Shown here: positions 6,354 to 14,432 of the stretch, one piece after another
Numbering within the stretch: the stretch's first letter is position 1
Layout of the letters: the number at the start of each line of letters is the position of its first letter
IMG/VR virus record: IMGVR_UViG_3300006059_000005
Span: 1-42,213 of that record
DNA: 42,213 bases
From: a virus
Reading direction: 5' to 3' (one strand)
The notes under the pieces: generated by a model
Told to the model about the DNA's origin: nothing
Database searches by the model: none
What the model saw: only the letters and a program-made list of their open reading frames with translations
Translations under genes and position numbers: made by a program

Positions 6354-6670
6354 TAGTGACTCCCGAAGCATTGGCGTATTTGTTGGAGTCTGCCATCGAC
6401 GCCCCATGAATTAGTCATCGCGCAATCTGTGCGGTTGTCCGGCGTCCCGTCCGCGTAATAAAAACCCGTGCGACTTGGCTCGAGGCCCGCACCATTTGAC
6501 GATGCGCCAGCAACGCCATTGTTTACATTGACTACAACCGGTGGCGCTGATTGCACCATTACCGGCGGTCTATCGGCGAGCTTTAGCGCGAGTTCGCGGT
6601 CCAGCGTCGTCGTCTCGTGCGCGCAAGCTGACAATGCCAGCGTGGCCAGTACAAATAAAATCCGTTTCAT
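6353..6670 (-). CDS. Predicted lipoprotein (105 aa)
   Basis: ATG 6670 lies 6 bases after GGGAGG; an ATG at 6676 is too close to that site. The N-terminus MKRILFVLATLALSAC is a textbook lipoprotein signal with lipobox LSAC (Cys16). The mature part contains a Pro/Val/Asn-rich stretch and a tail with two Cys. It resembles short phage lipoproteins often called Rz1-like or exclusion proteins, but no family is certain. The next lipoprotein gene overlaps its stop by one base, so the two are probably made together. Confidence 0.8.
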   Translation of the reverse strand: MKRILFVLATLALSACAHETTTLDRELALKLADRPPVMVQSAPPVVVNVNNGVAGASSNGAGLEPSRTGFYYADGTPDNRTDCAMTNSWGVDGRLQQIRQCFGSH

Positions 6671-6687
6671 TTTCATCCTCCCGTTAT

Positions 6688-6705
6688 GCGCGGCTCGCGC
6701 CGCGC
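6688..6705. repeat. GC-rich perfect hairpin before the lipoprotein genes
   Basis: GCGCGGC and GCCGCGC flank a TCGC loop, giving a very stable hairpin about 18 bases upstream of the lipoprotein start. On the minus strand an A/T-rich run lies before, not after, the stem, so it is not an intrinsic terminator for the recombinase gene. It may control translation or be a protein site; it could also be part of attP, which cannot be tested here. Confidence 0.45.
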
Positions 6706-6752
6706 GGTTAAAAAACAAACAAGAATCATTTAGGGCGCGCGCGTGGTTAGTC

Positions 6753-7265
6753 TCATCGCACCCTCATCAACTTCCTAAACTCGCTCGCATTGTAAACCCG
6801 ATCCGCGTAAACCATTGTCGACGTTATCGACTTGTGGCCTAACGCGTATTTCACGAATCGAATATCACGCGTGCGCTCGTAAGCCCGAATCGCGAACGTA
6901 TGCCTCAGCGAGTGAAACGGCTTGTTCGCGGGCTTGTACAGGTTCCATATTTCGACAAGCCGTGGATACGATATCGGAAACGGCTTTGCCGGACTCACGG
7001 CTTTGAGCCGCGCGAGCGCGGTGCGGACTAACTTTGGCACCACGCACTCGCGATCATTGCCACCTTTTACCGACCTAAGCCATACAGTCCCCGTCGCTTC
7101 ATTAATGTCGCGCCAGTCAAGGGCCAATAGTTCACTCGCGCGCGCACCGGTATGAAGAGCCGTGAGTATCATGGCAGTGTCCCGCGCGTGGTCCGCGATA
7201 GACCGTTCGAGGTTCGCCTCAAGCGCCGCGCGCTCTTCAGGTGATAAAAATTTACGGCTGTCCAT
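6753..7265 (-). CDS. int: Minimal tyrosine recombinase / integrase (170 aa)
   Basis: Catalytic-domain-only tyrosine recombinase. The whole active site is visible: Arg42 in TGARASEL, Lys67 in SVKGGN, His118-x-x-Arg121 in HSLRH, His144 in LGHKS and the nucleophile Tyr153 in TMVYAD. At 170 residues it lacks the usual N-terminal arm-binding and core-binding domains, like FimB/FimE-sized enzymes. It should cut and rejoin DNA for integration, dimer resolution or inversion. The ATG overlaps the preceding gene by 14 bases. No attP core could be recognised nearby without a host sequence. Confidence 0.9.
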   Translation of the reverse strand: MDSRKFLSPEERAALEANLERSIADHARDTAMILTALHTGARASELLALDWRDINEATGTVWLRSVKGGNDRECVVPKLVRTALARLKAVSPAKPFPISYPRLVEIWNLYKPANKPFHSLRHTFAIRAYERTRDIRFVKYALGHKSITSTMVYADRVYNASEFRKLMRVR

Positions 7266-7476
7266 TGATCACCGTCTCAAGTATGAGGTTCACCCACGCC
7301 TCGAACGCCTCGACCGGCATCTTGGGTGTTTGCGGGAGCTCGGCATAGTGATCGGAGTCGACGCGGATTATCACCCGGCACTCAATGAGCGCCTTGAGAA
7401 CCGCGTCGCCGGTGAGGCCATGGCGACGACCCCATCGGTGATATAGGTTTGAGATTGGGCGCACTCGGGGTTTCAC
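7252..7476 (-). CDS. Small hypothetical protein upstream of the integrase (74 aa), GTG start
   Basis: GTG at 7474-7476 shares a base with the TAG of the upstream gene and follows GGTGGG at 4 bases; a GTG at 7488 would add four residues but has a worse site. It begins with a basic stretch (KPRVRPISNLYHRWGRRHG) that could bind DNA, then a compact alpha/beta part. Its stop lies inside the integrase gene. Size and position would fit an excisionase or integrase partner, although no excisionase motif is recognised. Confidence 0.65.
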   Translation of the reverse strand: MKPRVRPISNLYHRWGRRHGLTGDAVLKALIECRVIIRVDSDHYAELPQTPKMPVEAFEAWVNLILETVINGQP

Positions 7477-7904
7477 TAGTCCCACCACACCCTAAACATA
7501 CTATGTTTAGGACAGAATAGAACCTCGTCCGCGAGTGATCTAAAAGCGGTGTCTCGACTAAGCCATATATTATGCTTAGGTCTGATGTAGACGCATACCG
7601 AGGACTCTCGCGCGACATAGTAGTCGGCATCGTCGCCGAATGTCTCAATGATTTTCACTAGTGAAACCGCCGGATCGAACCCGTTATACCCGTCGGGGAC
7701 AGCGCTCGACATAAGTTTGGTTAATTCAGTCGCCGTCAACGCGTGTTTGCAAAAATAGTTTAGGTTGCGTGGGCCTTTGTGGTGATTGCAGTCCGAATAG
7801 GCCGCGAGAACCTCATCGACGATTGCGAGTTTGATGCCGACTTTTGCTCGGTGAGCGGCTCTACACGGCCCGTCGGAGTAAACCGGTCCATTAGAGTTAC
7901 TCAT
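7476..7904 (-). CDS. Hypothetical protein (142 aa)
   Basis: ATG 7904 overlaps the stop of the upstream gene by 8 bases. The protein begins with a polar stretch, then GPCRAAHRAKVG, a His/Cys-containing middle (DCNHHKGPRNLNYFC) and a C-terminal part ending FCPKHSMFRVWWD. Several Cys and His residues leave metal binding possible, but the spacing does not match HNH or another family I know. It belongs to the recombinase block. Confidence 0.7.
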   Translation of the reverse strand: MSNSNGPVYSDGPCRAAHRAKVGIKLAIVDEVLAAYSDCNHHKGPRNLNYFCKHALTATELTKLMSSAVPDGYNGFDPAVSLVKIIETFGDDADYYVARESSVCVYIRPKHNIWLSRDTAFRSLADEVLFCPKHSMFRVWWD

Positions 7905-8388
7905 TGTCCACCGCCTTAATAGCGCGCTCTATTTTTTTGAGAATCTGAATCTGTTCACGCTTAGGACATGATTCAGCCCAATCTTTAGAGCGGAATTGAC
8001 GGGCAACGCATGCCTTTAGTTTTTTGAGAATTAGCGTCTCGGTCTCGGCGCTAATATAAGTAACGCCGTCCTGAATAGCCTCGGCCTCGAACATCTCGGC
8101 ACCGGTGGGTGATTCAAAGTCATAGGCATCGACGCCGACGTCGTGAATGATCCAAGGTTGCGGGTACCCGCAAATCATTGCTTTAGGGCCCTTGTCGAAT
8201 CGCAAACTCACGTTGCACGACTCGCCATTGACTTCGAGATAACAGTGGACGCTCGTCGCGCCTCGCATGATCACCGAGAGAGTTGAGGCCTTAAGCGGTT
8301 TGATTTTCAGCGCGCGTGATTCCTTTGCGGAAACGATTTTGATGCCGAGCTCGGCGGCGGTATTAAATAGGTCTTGTTTACGGCTCAC
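7897..8388 (-). CDS. Hypothetical protein (163 aa), first gene of the recombinase block, GTG start
   Basis: GTG 8386-8388 sits 6 bases after a full AAGGAG, which decides the start. A mixed alpha/beta protein with a basic N-terminus (MSRKQDLFNTAAELGIKIV), an acidic middle and a Lys-rich C-terminal helix (KKLKACVARQFRSKDW). No family recognised. It is the first gene after the 421-base intergenic region and probably expressed from the promoter at 8474-8502; a 5-bp hairpin (8407-8421) lies just upstream of the ribosome site and could tune translation. Confidence 0.7.
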   Translation of the reverse strand: MSRKQDLFNTAAELGIKIVSAKESRALKIKPLKASTLSVIMRGATSVHCYLEVNGESCNVSLRFDKGPKAMICGYPQPWIIHDVGVDAYDFESPTGAEMFEAEAIQDGVTYISAETETLILKKLKACVARQFRSKDWAESCPKREQIQILKKIERAIKAVDNE

Positions 8389-8473
8389 TGTTCACTCCTT
8401 AGTTAGGCTCGAGGTACGAGCGGTTAGTTAATTAAGTATCGACGCGATGCACAAAAAACTCAAGGGCAAAAGT

Positions 8474-8502
8474 AAACTAATTTGATTATTTTTTGAGGTC
8501 AA
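8474..8502 (-). promoter_or_regulatory. Candidate promoter for the recombinase/lipoprotein block
   Basis: Leftward TTGACC (8497-8502), 17 bases, then TAGTTT (8474-8479). It would start a transcript near 8467 with a leader of about 80 bases before the GTG at 8388. The leader holds the hairpin GCTCG-AGGTA-CGAGC at 8407-8421 next to the Shine-Dalgarno site. Confidence 0.45.
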
Positions 8503-8809
8503 CCGGATTGAATCGGCGTCTATATATATGGTTTAGACACCTCGCGTAAGCGAGCCGGCGCGCGCTCGCGAACCAGAGGTTCTCTATAAAACCTATGGTA
8601 TCAACTCATTGAATTGATTATAGAATACTAGACATGACTTTGGCCGGCCCAAGAATCGGACCCCGTTCTCAATTTGAATCGTATAATTTTCACGGGGGGT
8701 ATGGGGTCTCGTCGACCCCGAGACCGATTCACCCGCCCCTCAAAAAAATAAAAAAATCAAGCCTATCAACCGATTGATAACGCAGCGTATTCCATATCAA
8801 ATCGAATGT
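8503..8809. promoter_or_regulatory. Divergent intergenic control region with clustered hairpins
   Basis: No gene is visible. Three adjoining inverted repeats fill 8541-8582: CTCGC-GTAA-GCGAG, GCGAGC-8 nt-GCTCGC (sharing GCGAG with the first, so the two are mutually exclusive) and GAACC-AGA-GGTTC. A further stem GGTCTCG-7 nt-CGAGACC lies at 8705-8725. A TATAAT stands at 8682-8687 facing the late genes, but without a good -35. This is where the late-operon promoter must lie; an unusual or activator-dependent promoter is likely. The A-rich run at about 8741-8758 is not followed by a clear ribosome site. Confidence 0.5.
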
Positions 8810-9394
8810 ATGCACGCTCTTAAAATCCCAGAACCCCTATCGCCTATTGAGCTTTTGGACGGCGAGCTCCGCCGGGCGGCGGAAGCCGTGCCGCCAGAAA
8901 TAACGTCCATGACCGAGCTTGAGCTTTATGAGACTGGAAAAATCCGGCAAATGGACTATTTTTTGCGGAAAAACCTGTGGAAATCGGTGGAAATCGCGCA
9001 AAAAGCGGGGAAACCCAGCATTATTTCCGCGACAGTTTACCAGGGCGTATGCACGGTTCAAAATTTCCATAGCAAGGTGCTGACCAATCCACTTCGGGTC
9101 GCATTTCTTTTACTCCAGCCGGGCACGGCCCAGGAGGCCATCGAGGAGGCCGCAAATTTTGGTTTGCTCCGCCTTCGCGAAAAAGTAATGACCATGGCGA
9201 TCAACGAAAAAACGGTTGGCGCTTATGTGAGGGCGCTCGAATTTCTCGCCGACCGGGCGTGGGGTCCAGTCGTCCACCGAATCGAAGCAAAGCATGCGCA
9301 CATGGACATGAACAAACCCGTGGTCCATGATCCGGCCGCGGCCCTTGAGGCCCCAATTCGCGATGTCACAAATAATAATAAATCCGACTCCTGA
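8810..9394 (+). CDS. terS: Probable terminase small subunit (194 aa)
   Basis: Directly upstream of and overlapping the terminase ATPase gene, the usual TerS position. Helical protein with a central segment KVLTNPLRVAFLLLQPGTAQEAIEEAANFGLLRLREKV and a C-terminal part ADRAWGPVVHRIEAKH, resembling TerS-type phage proteins I know that share an LTNPxRxAFxL/LREK pattern. It should recognise phage DNA and deliver it to TerL. The start is uncertain: ATG 8810 and an upstream TTG at 8774 both lack a good ribosome site. An N-terminal helix-turn-helix is plausible but not certain. Confidence 0.7.
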   Translation: MHALKIPEPLSPIELLDGELRRAAEAVPPEITSMTELELYETGKIRQMDYFLRKNLWKSVEIAQKAGKPSIISATVYQGVCTVQNFHSKVLTNPLRVAFLLLQPGTAQEAIEEAANFGLLRLREKVMTMAINEKTVGAYVRALEFLADRAWGPVVHRIEAKHAHMDMNKPVVHDPAAALEAPIRDVTNNNKSDS

Positions 9395-10901
9395 AGACCT
9401 CGAGGAAGCCCGTCGATGCCTCCCGCATATCGCGGGCTTCCCGTGGTATGCGTGGGCAAAAGAATTTTACGATTCAACAAACAAAGCTTGTTTTCTCTGC
9501 GCCGCGAACCAAGTTTCAAAATCCTCAACGCAAATAAGAAAAGCCATCAAGTGGGCCACGACGCCGGGCCTATGGAAAACCTTGTGGCCCAACCTCATGC
9601 CAGGCCAAATCCCAAATCAGTTTTGGTATTTTTACCCCACGGGACCAGTATGGCAGGCGGAGTTTGAAACGAAATGGGTACCCGATTTCCTCCCGAGGGA
9701 TCAGTACAAGAAATCAGGCCCGCACGGTTGGCGTCCACAGTACGATTCAAAAAAGGAAATCAAAAAGATTGAGTTTAACTCCGGCATAAATATTTACGCC
9801 AAGGCATACTCACAAAAAATCAAAGACCTCCAGTCCGGCTCAGTCTACGCAATGTTTCTAGACGAGGAGCCGCCGGCGGATTTCATGCCGGAGCTCCAGG
9901 CGAGACTAAGGGCCACACACGGTTATATGTCCGCGGTATTCACCGCAACGCTCGGTCAAGAATATTGGCGCCGAGTGATGGAGCCAAAAACAGTCGACGA
10001 GGAGATTTACAAAAACGCGCTCAAGCTCACGGTCAGCCTTTACGACTCCCAATATTATGTCGACGGCACACCAAGCCGCTGGACAACCGAGCGTATTGAT
10101 CAAGTCATAAACGAATGCCCAACCGACGCCGATATCCAGCGCCGGGTGTTTGGAAGGTTCGTCAAATCCTCCGGCTTAAAATTTCAATCCTTCGACATTC
10201 ACCGAAACACAATCGAAGCCTTCCCGATCCCAAAACTCTGGGCGATTTTCTCAGCCGTGGATCCAGGCACCGGCGGCGCCGAGGGCCATCCGGCCGCGAT
10301 GTTATTCTGCGCAGTCCGCCCCGATTACAAATTCGGAATAATTTTCCGCGCACGAAGAATGGACGGCATCGCCACGGCATCCCCGGATATTCTAAAGGAG
10401 TACAGAAATCAAAAAGGCCCGCTCCTAGTCCAGCGTCAGATTTACGATTACAAGGATAAAGATTTCTTCCTAGTCGCCGAGCAACAGGGCGAGAGTTTCG
10501 AAAAGGCCGACAAATCCCGCGACGCCGGCGTCGGTCTCCTAAACAGCTTATTCAAAAACGGCATGCTCACAATACAACGCGGTGATCCAGAACTAAATAA
10601 GTTGATAGTCGAGCTCTCATCACTTGCGGAAAACGAGGACAAGCGCAAAGCTAAGGACGATTTGGCGGATTGCGCCAGGTACATGGCAATGGCGGTACCG
10701 TGGGATTTCAGTGACTTAAAAAATCAGGAGGATCCCTCAAAGTATGACGACAAGCCGCCCGACAAAAGGTCAGCCGAGCAAATCTCAATCGACGAAATCC
10801 GCCAAAGCCGCCGCGACTTTACGCTCAACAAAGACACCGAGTCAGCCGATGACTTCGAGTATTGGAACGGACTTGCAGGGACCGGAAATGACGACTTCTG
10901 A
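9363..10901 (+). CDS. terL: Terminase large subunit (512 aa)
   Basis: ATPase-nuclease of the DNA packaging motor. Walker A-like loop CAANQVSKSST with Lys53, Walker B MFLDEEPP with Asp167 and Glu168, and a C-terminal RNase H-type nuclease with acidic residues in AVDPGTGG (Asp300), VAEQQ (Glu373) and DDLADCARY (about Asp433/436). The Walker A has Ser-Lys-Ser where Gly-Lys-Ser is usual. ATG 9363 is preferred to ATG 9327, which lies deeper in the upstream gene; neither has a strong ribosome site. Length fits TerL proteins of podoviruses with circularly permuted genomes, so headful packaging is possible. Confidence 0.92.
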   Translation: MSQIIINPTPEDLEEARRCLPHIAGFPWYAWAKEFYDSTNKACFLCAANQVSKSSTQIRKAIKWATTPGLWKTLWPNLMPGQIPNQFWYFYPTGPVWQAEFETKWVPDFLPRDQYKKSGPHGWRPQYDSKKEIKKIEFNSGINIYAKAYSQKIKDLQSGSVYAMFLDEEPPADFMPELQARLRATHGYMSAVFTATLGQEYWRRVMEPKTVDEEIYKNALKLTVSLYDSQYYVDGTPSRWTTERIDQVINECPTDADIQRRVFGRFVKSSGLKFQSFDIHRNTIEAFPIPKLWAIFSAVDPGTGGAEGHPAAMLFCAVRPDYKFGIIFRARRMDGIATASPDILKEYRNQKGPLLVQRQIYDYKDKDFFLVAEQQGESFEKADKSRDAGVGLLNSLFKNGMLTIQRGDPELNKLIVELSSLAENEDKRKAKDDLADCARYMAMAVPWDFSDLKNQEDPSKYDDKPPDKRSAEQISIDEIRQSRRDFTLNKDTESADDFEYWNGLAGTGNDDF

Positions 10902-11226
10902 TATCAAAAACGTTGAAAAAGTCATGAAACTCGCCAAAAAATATGGTGCCAGTCAAATCAAAATCGGTAACATTGAAGTAGTATTTAGCGAACTAGAACA
11001 AACTGCGCCTGGACCAGCGTTAAAAGTGTCCAAAAAGAGAATCGCCGAATTAGCTCAGCACGCGATTGATCAAAATGATTTTGATGAGTCAAAAGACGTG
11101 CTCTCGACGCTACACTTAGAGGACCCAAAAGCCTTTGAGCAAGCGTTGATCGAAAACGAGTTAGCATCCGGCGATGATCCGAGCGAGGCGCGACTTGAAG
11201 AAACACACAATCTCCCAGTTACTTGA
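10888..11226 (+). CDS. Small hypothetical protein between terminase and portal (112 aa)
   Basis: ATG 10888 overlaps the end of the terminase gene by 14 bases with AGGGACC upstream; a longer frame from 10744 would be antisense-like and overlap TerL widely. The N-terminus DIKNVEKVMKLAKKYGASQIKIGNIEVVF matches a short conserved segment I have seen in small proteins at this locus in other phages. The C-terminal half is acidic. It could be an accessory of packaging or portal assembly; function unknown. Confidence 0.7.
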   Translation: MTTSDIKNVEKVMKLAKKYGASQIKIGNIEVVFSELEQTAPGPALKVSKKRIAELAQHAIDQNDFDESKDVLSTLHLEDPKAFEQALIENELASGDDPSEARLEETHNLPVT

Positions 11227-13372
11227 AATGTACAAGGAGGGCGAGCAAGTCGACGAGGACGTGTTCGCCGAGCAAAGATCAAATATCCTCCTCGTCTCAG
11301 GCAATCACTTCAACAGAAAAGTCAGTCAATACTGGAACCGGATCCGTGAAAACCGCTCTCTCTCAAACGAGCAAAAGCTCCGAATAACAAAAAACCATAT
11401 TTACCGCGTCTCAAAGATTAGGAAAAACTTAATCCTCACGCACTCTCCCGGAGTCCGCATCCTGCCGGCAAACGAAAGTGAGCTCGCTGACCAAAAGTCG
11501 GCCGAGCTCAACCAAGCGGTGTGGGAGTTTGGCAAACGCCAGCAAAATATGCGGCTTAAGACCCAGCAATTTGTCGCGGACTATTTCGATATCGGTGAGG
11601 TCGGCGCAAAAGTTTGGTGGAACCCCGAGGGCGGAAATTTTAAAGGCTATGGTCAGGCCACACACCCAGAAACCCAAGAGCCAATGTTTGAGGACGATGG
11701 GTCCATGATGGCCGACACCGATAATCCGATATTTGAGGGCGCGCTCGAGATCGAGAGATTTTTCGCGTTCAACATGATCCGTGATCCAAATGCAAAAACG
11801 ATGGATTCTAGTCCCTACATCACCTTAAGAAAAATGACTAGGCTTAAAGACTTAAGAGCCATGATCCCCGAGGACGACGACCGTCAAAAGATGCTTGTCG
11901 ACGGCAAAGATGAAACCTTCATGGTGTTTGATGAGAACAAGCAGGGGTACAAAAAAGAAAAGCATATTCTCACCTACCGCGAGACTTATTTCAGGCCGTG
12001 TGCGCAATACCCGCTTGGTTATTATTACCATTGGGTTGAATCAGGCATCTTATGGGATGGCGAGCTCCCCTTCGGTCTGTTCCCAATCGTTTATGAAGGC
12101 CACGACGAGGTGCCAACACAAGCCCGGCACCGCTCGCCTATTAAACAACTTAGGCCCTATCAAATTGAAATTAATCGCGCGGCTAGTGCCCAAGCGGAGC
12201 AATCGGCAACAAGTGGTCAAGACAAACTCATCCTCCAGGCCGGAGGCAAGCTTACACCTGGTGAAATGCTACCCGGAGTCCGCGCCTATCACATAACCGG
12301 ACGTGACCCAACGGTTCTCGAGGGCCGAACGGGCGAGCAATGGACGCCATACATCATGGCCAACATAAACGAGCTTTATAGAGCCGCACTTCTTGACGAG
12401 GAGGCACTTGAAAAACCACAAACGGGCGATGCGTGGTCGCAATTGTTCACCTCCATGCGACAAAAAAAGAAATTTGTCATGGACGCAGAAAAATTTGAGG
12501 GATTTCTTGGCCGAGTGGCGAATTTGTATCTTGACCTTGCACGAAATTACTTCCCGGATGATATCCTTATCCCGGCGATTGGAAAGTCTGAAATTATCAA
12601 CATCGCCGAATTCAGATCCACCGAAAAAAACGCATACAGGATAAAAGCCGAGCCAATGTCCGACGATCTTGAGTCGACCATGGGTAAAATCCTCTCGATC
12701 AACCATGTCCTTCAGTATAATTCGGCCCAACTTGAGCGCGAGGATGTTGGAAAACTGATCAGGCTCCTTCCGTTCACTAATGAGGAAAAGTCATTCGAGG
12801 ATTTCACGCTCGATTATGACCGCGCGACAAATATGATTCTAGCACTCGACCGCGGTGAGGCGCCAACTCCGCTTCAGACCGATAAGGGGCCGTACATGAT
12901 CAAACGGTTATCGAATCGCACGGCCATGTCTGACTACAGCTTCCTTCACCCGCAAATAAAGCAAAATTATCAATCCATGATCCAGCTTTATGAGCAAATG
13001 GAAGCGCAAAAAGCCAGACAACTAAAGGCGATGGAGGCCGATTTTATTCCAAACGATGGGCCACAAATCAAGGTCGCGTGGTACATCAAAGACCCGACAA
13101 ACCCAGATCGCTCAATTCAGGCCACACTCCCCGCCAACGCCATCAATTGGCTCGTTGAGCGGCTCAAAGATCAGCAAGGCCTAAGTGACGAGGCCCAAAG
13201 CCTTAACTCCGGCGCCCAAAGCCAAATCGCACAAATGTACTTGAATCAGGGCCAGCAAGCACAGCGCCCTCAGCCGCCACCAAATATGCAACGTCAACAA
13301 TTACCAGGTCCAACGCCTAAACAACAATTGATGAGCAATGTTGTCGGCGGGCCTACAAATAGGGGGTTCTAA
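11174..13372 (+). CDS. Portal protein (732 aa)
   Basis: Forms the dodecameric portal at the DNA-entry vertex. Evidence is position (between terminase and scaffold/coat), size typical of podovirus portals, an N-terminal helix ending in DVFAEQRSN, the conserved middle segment RHRSPIKQLRPYQIEINRA (about residues 316-334), and a Gln/Pro-rich disordered C-terminus. The start at 11174 lies inside the upstream gene; an ATG at 11228 is 2 bases after that gene's stop. Neither has a ribosome site, but the helix QLLEMYKEGEQVDED runs across the second ATG, favouring the longer form. Confidence 0.88.
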   Translation: MIRARRDLKKHTISQLLEMYKEGEQVDEDVFAEQRSNILLVSGNHFNRKVSQYWNRIRENRSLSNEQKLRITKNHIYRVSKIRKNLILTHSPGVRILPANESELADQKSAELNQAVWEFGKRQQNMRLKTQQFVADYFDIGEVGAKVWWNPEGGNFKGYGQATHPETQEPMFEDDGSMMADTDNPIFEGALEIERFFAFNMIRDPNAKTMDSSPYITLRKMTRLKDLRAMIPEDDDRQKMLVDGKDETFMVFDENKQGYKKEKHILTYRETYFRPCAQYPLGYYYHWVESGILWDGELPFGLFPIVYEGHDEVPTQARHRSPIKQLRPYQIEINRAASAQAEQSATSGQDKLILQAGGKLTPGEMLPGVRAYHITGRDPTVLEGRTGEQWTPYIMANINELYRAALLDEEALEKPQTGDAWSQLFTSMRQKKKFVMDAEKFEGFLGRVANLYLDLARNYFPDDILIPAIGKSEIINIAEFRSTEKNAYRIKAEPMSDDLESTMGKILSINHVLQYNSAQLEREDVGKLIRLLPFTNEEKSFEDFTLDYDRATNMILALDRGEAPTPLQTDKGPYMIKRLSNRTAMSDYSFLHPQIKQNYQSMIQLYEQMEAQKARQLKAMEADFIPNDGPQIKVAWYIKDPTNPDRSIQATLPANAINWLVERLKDQQGLSDEAQSLNSGAQSQIAQMYLNQGQQAQRPQPPPNMQRQQLPGPTPKQQLMSNVVGGPTNRGF

Positions 13373-14412
13373 TGAGCGTCGAACAAACGCCATCCGGCCC
13401 AGCACCGGGCGAGGGCGCAATAAACGCCTCCGCGAATGCTGAAGCTCCTGCGGCATCGGCCGCGGACACAACAGAAACCGCGGGGGCCACTGTTGACCCA
13501 AAGGACCACAAGGCGGTCTCGGATTTAGCGAGAGCCGCCCACGGCGCGGCCCAAGCGGCGGGCGTAGTCACCGAGGATGGCAAGCCCGCATACACGCCAA
13601 ATTACAAATACAAAGCGGCGCTCCAAGAAAAGGAGCTCGATAAATTTTGGCACCCGCTGATTAAGGACGCGGATTCTGAGAAAAAAGTAAAAGAGCTTTT
13701 TTCCAAAGTCGACGCGTTTGATTTTGTCGCCGACCGCAGGAAAACCGCCGAGCAACAGCTTCAAAGCATCAACAATGATTACCAGGCAGTGCGAAGCACC
13801 GTTGAGCGCTTTAACGAATCGGTGAAGGGAAATGACCTCACCTCAGCGTTTAGAATTGCGAATATCCCCAAGGAAGCGATTTTTAGATGGACTCAGCAAC
13901 AGCTTGAGCTCATGGATATGCCGCCTCAGCAACGTCAGCAATTCGAGCAAGCTGAGAACGCCAGATTAGAAAAAATGGATTTGGACCAAAGATACCAGCA
14001 TTTGCAAACTCAGTACGAAACTCAAGCGACCCAGACCAGGGTCATGCAGCTTGATTTTCAACTTTCAAAACCGGAAGTCGCGAGCTTTGCGAATGCGTGG
14101 GATCAGAATTCGGGACAGCCCGGAGCTTTTAAACAATTTGTCATCGAGGAAGCAAAGAAAGTTTTCTACGACACGAATCAAGACATTTCCGCCGAACAAG
14201 CGGTTGCACATGTCATGAGTCGTTTTGGAAAATTTTTGAACGTGGCGCCGCAAGCCCCCACGCTCCCGTCAACCGCGGGCTCTCCAGGACAAAATGCAAA
14301 GCCGGTTATTCCGAACGTAACGGGTAAGGCCGTCTCCCCGATCAAGAAGGTGGCAACGGATTTAAAGTCACTCAGAGAGGTTGCGAAGGCAAGAATCGCT
14401 GAGCTTGGCTAA
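13372..14412 (+). CDS. Probable capsid scaffolding protein (346 aa)
   Basis: Lies between portal and coat genes and shares one base with the portal stop (TAATG). Highly charged and helical: a disordered Ala/Pro/Thr-rich N-terminus (1-50), a long helical middle rich in Gln, Glu and Lys (about 80-235), and a basic C-terminal helix (KKVATDLKSLREVAKARIAEL) of the kind that binds coat protein in P22-like scaffolds. No protease domain is seen, so the scaffold may leave intact. The assignment rests on position and composition. Confidence 0.75.
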   Translation: MSVEQTPSGPAPGEGAINASANAEAPAASAADTTETAGATVDPKDHKAVSDLARAAHGAAQAAGVVTEDGKPAYTPNYKYKAALQEKELDKFWHPLIKDADSEKKVKELFSKVDAFDFVADRRKTAEQQLQSINNDYQAVRSTVERFNESVKGNDLTSAFRIANIPKEAIFRWTQQQLELMDMPPQQRQQFEQAENARLEKMDLDQRYQHLQTQYETQATQTRVMQLDFQLSKPEVASFANAWDQNSGQPGAFKQFVIEEAKKVFYDTNQDISAEQAVAHVMSRFGKFLNVAPQAPTLPSTAGSPGQNAKPVIPNVTGKAVSPIKKVATDLKSLREVAKARIAELG

Positions 14413-14432
14413 AACTTTTGGAGATTTGAAAA

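Noticed and set aside
8682-8687. TATAAT facing the late operon
   Set aside because: No -35 at 16-18 bases upstream (GACCCC at best); kept only as part of the control region.
8705-8725. GGTCTCG/CGAGACC hairpin as a terminator
   Set aside because: T/A runs lie on the wrong side for either transcription direction.
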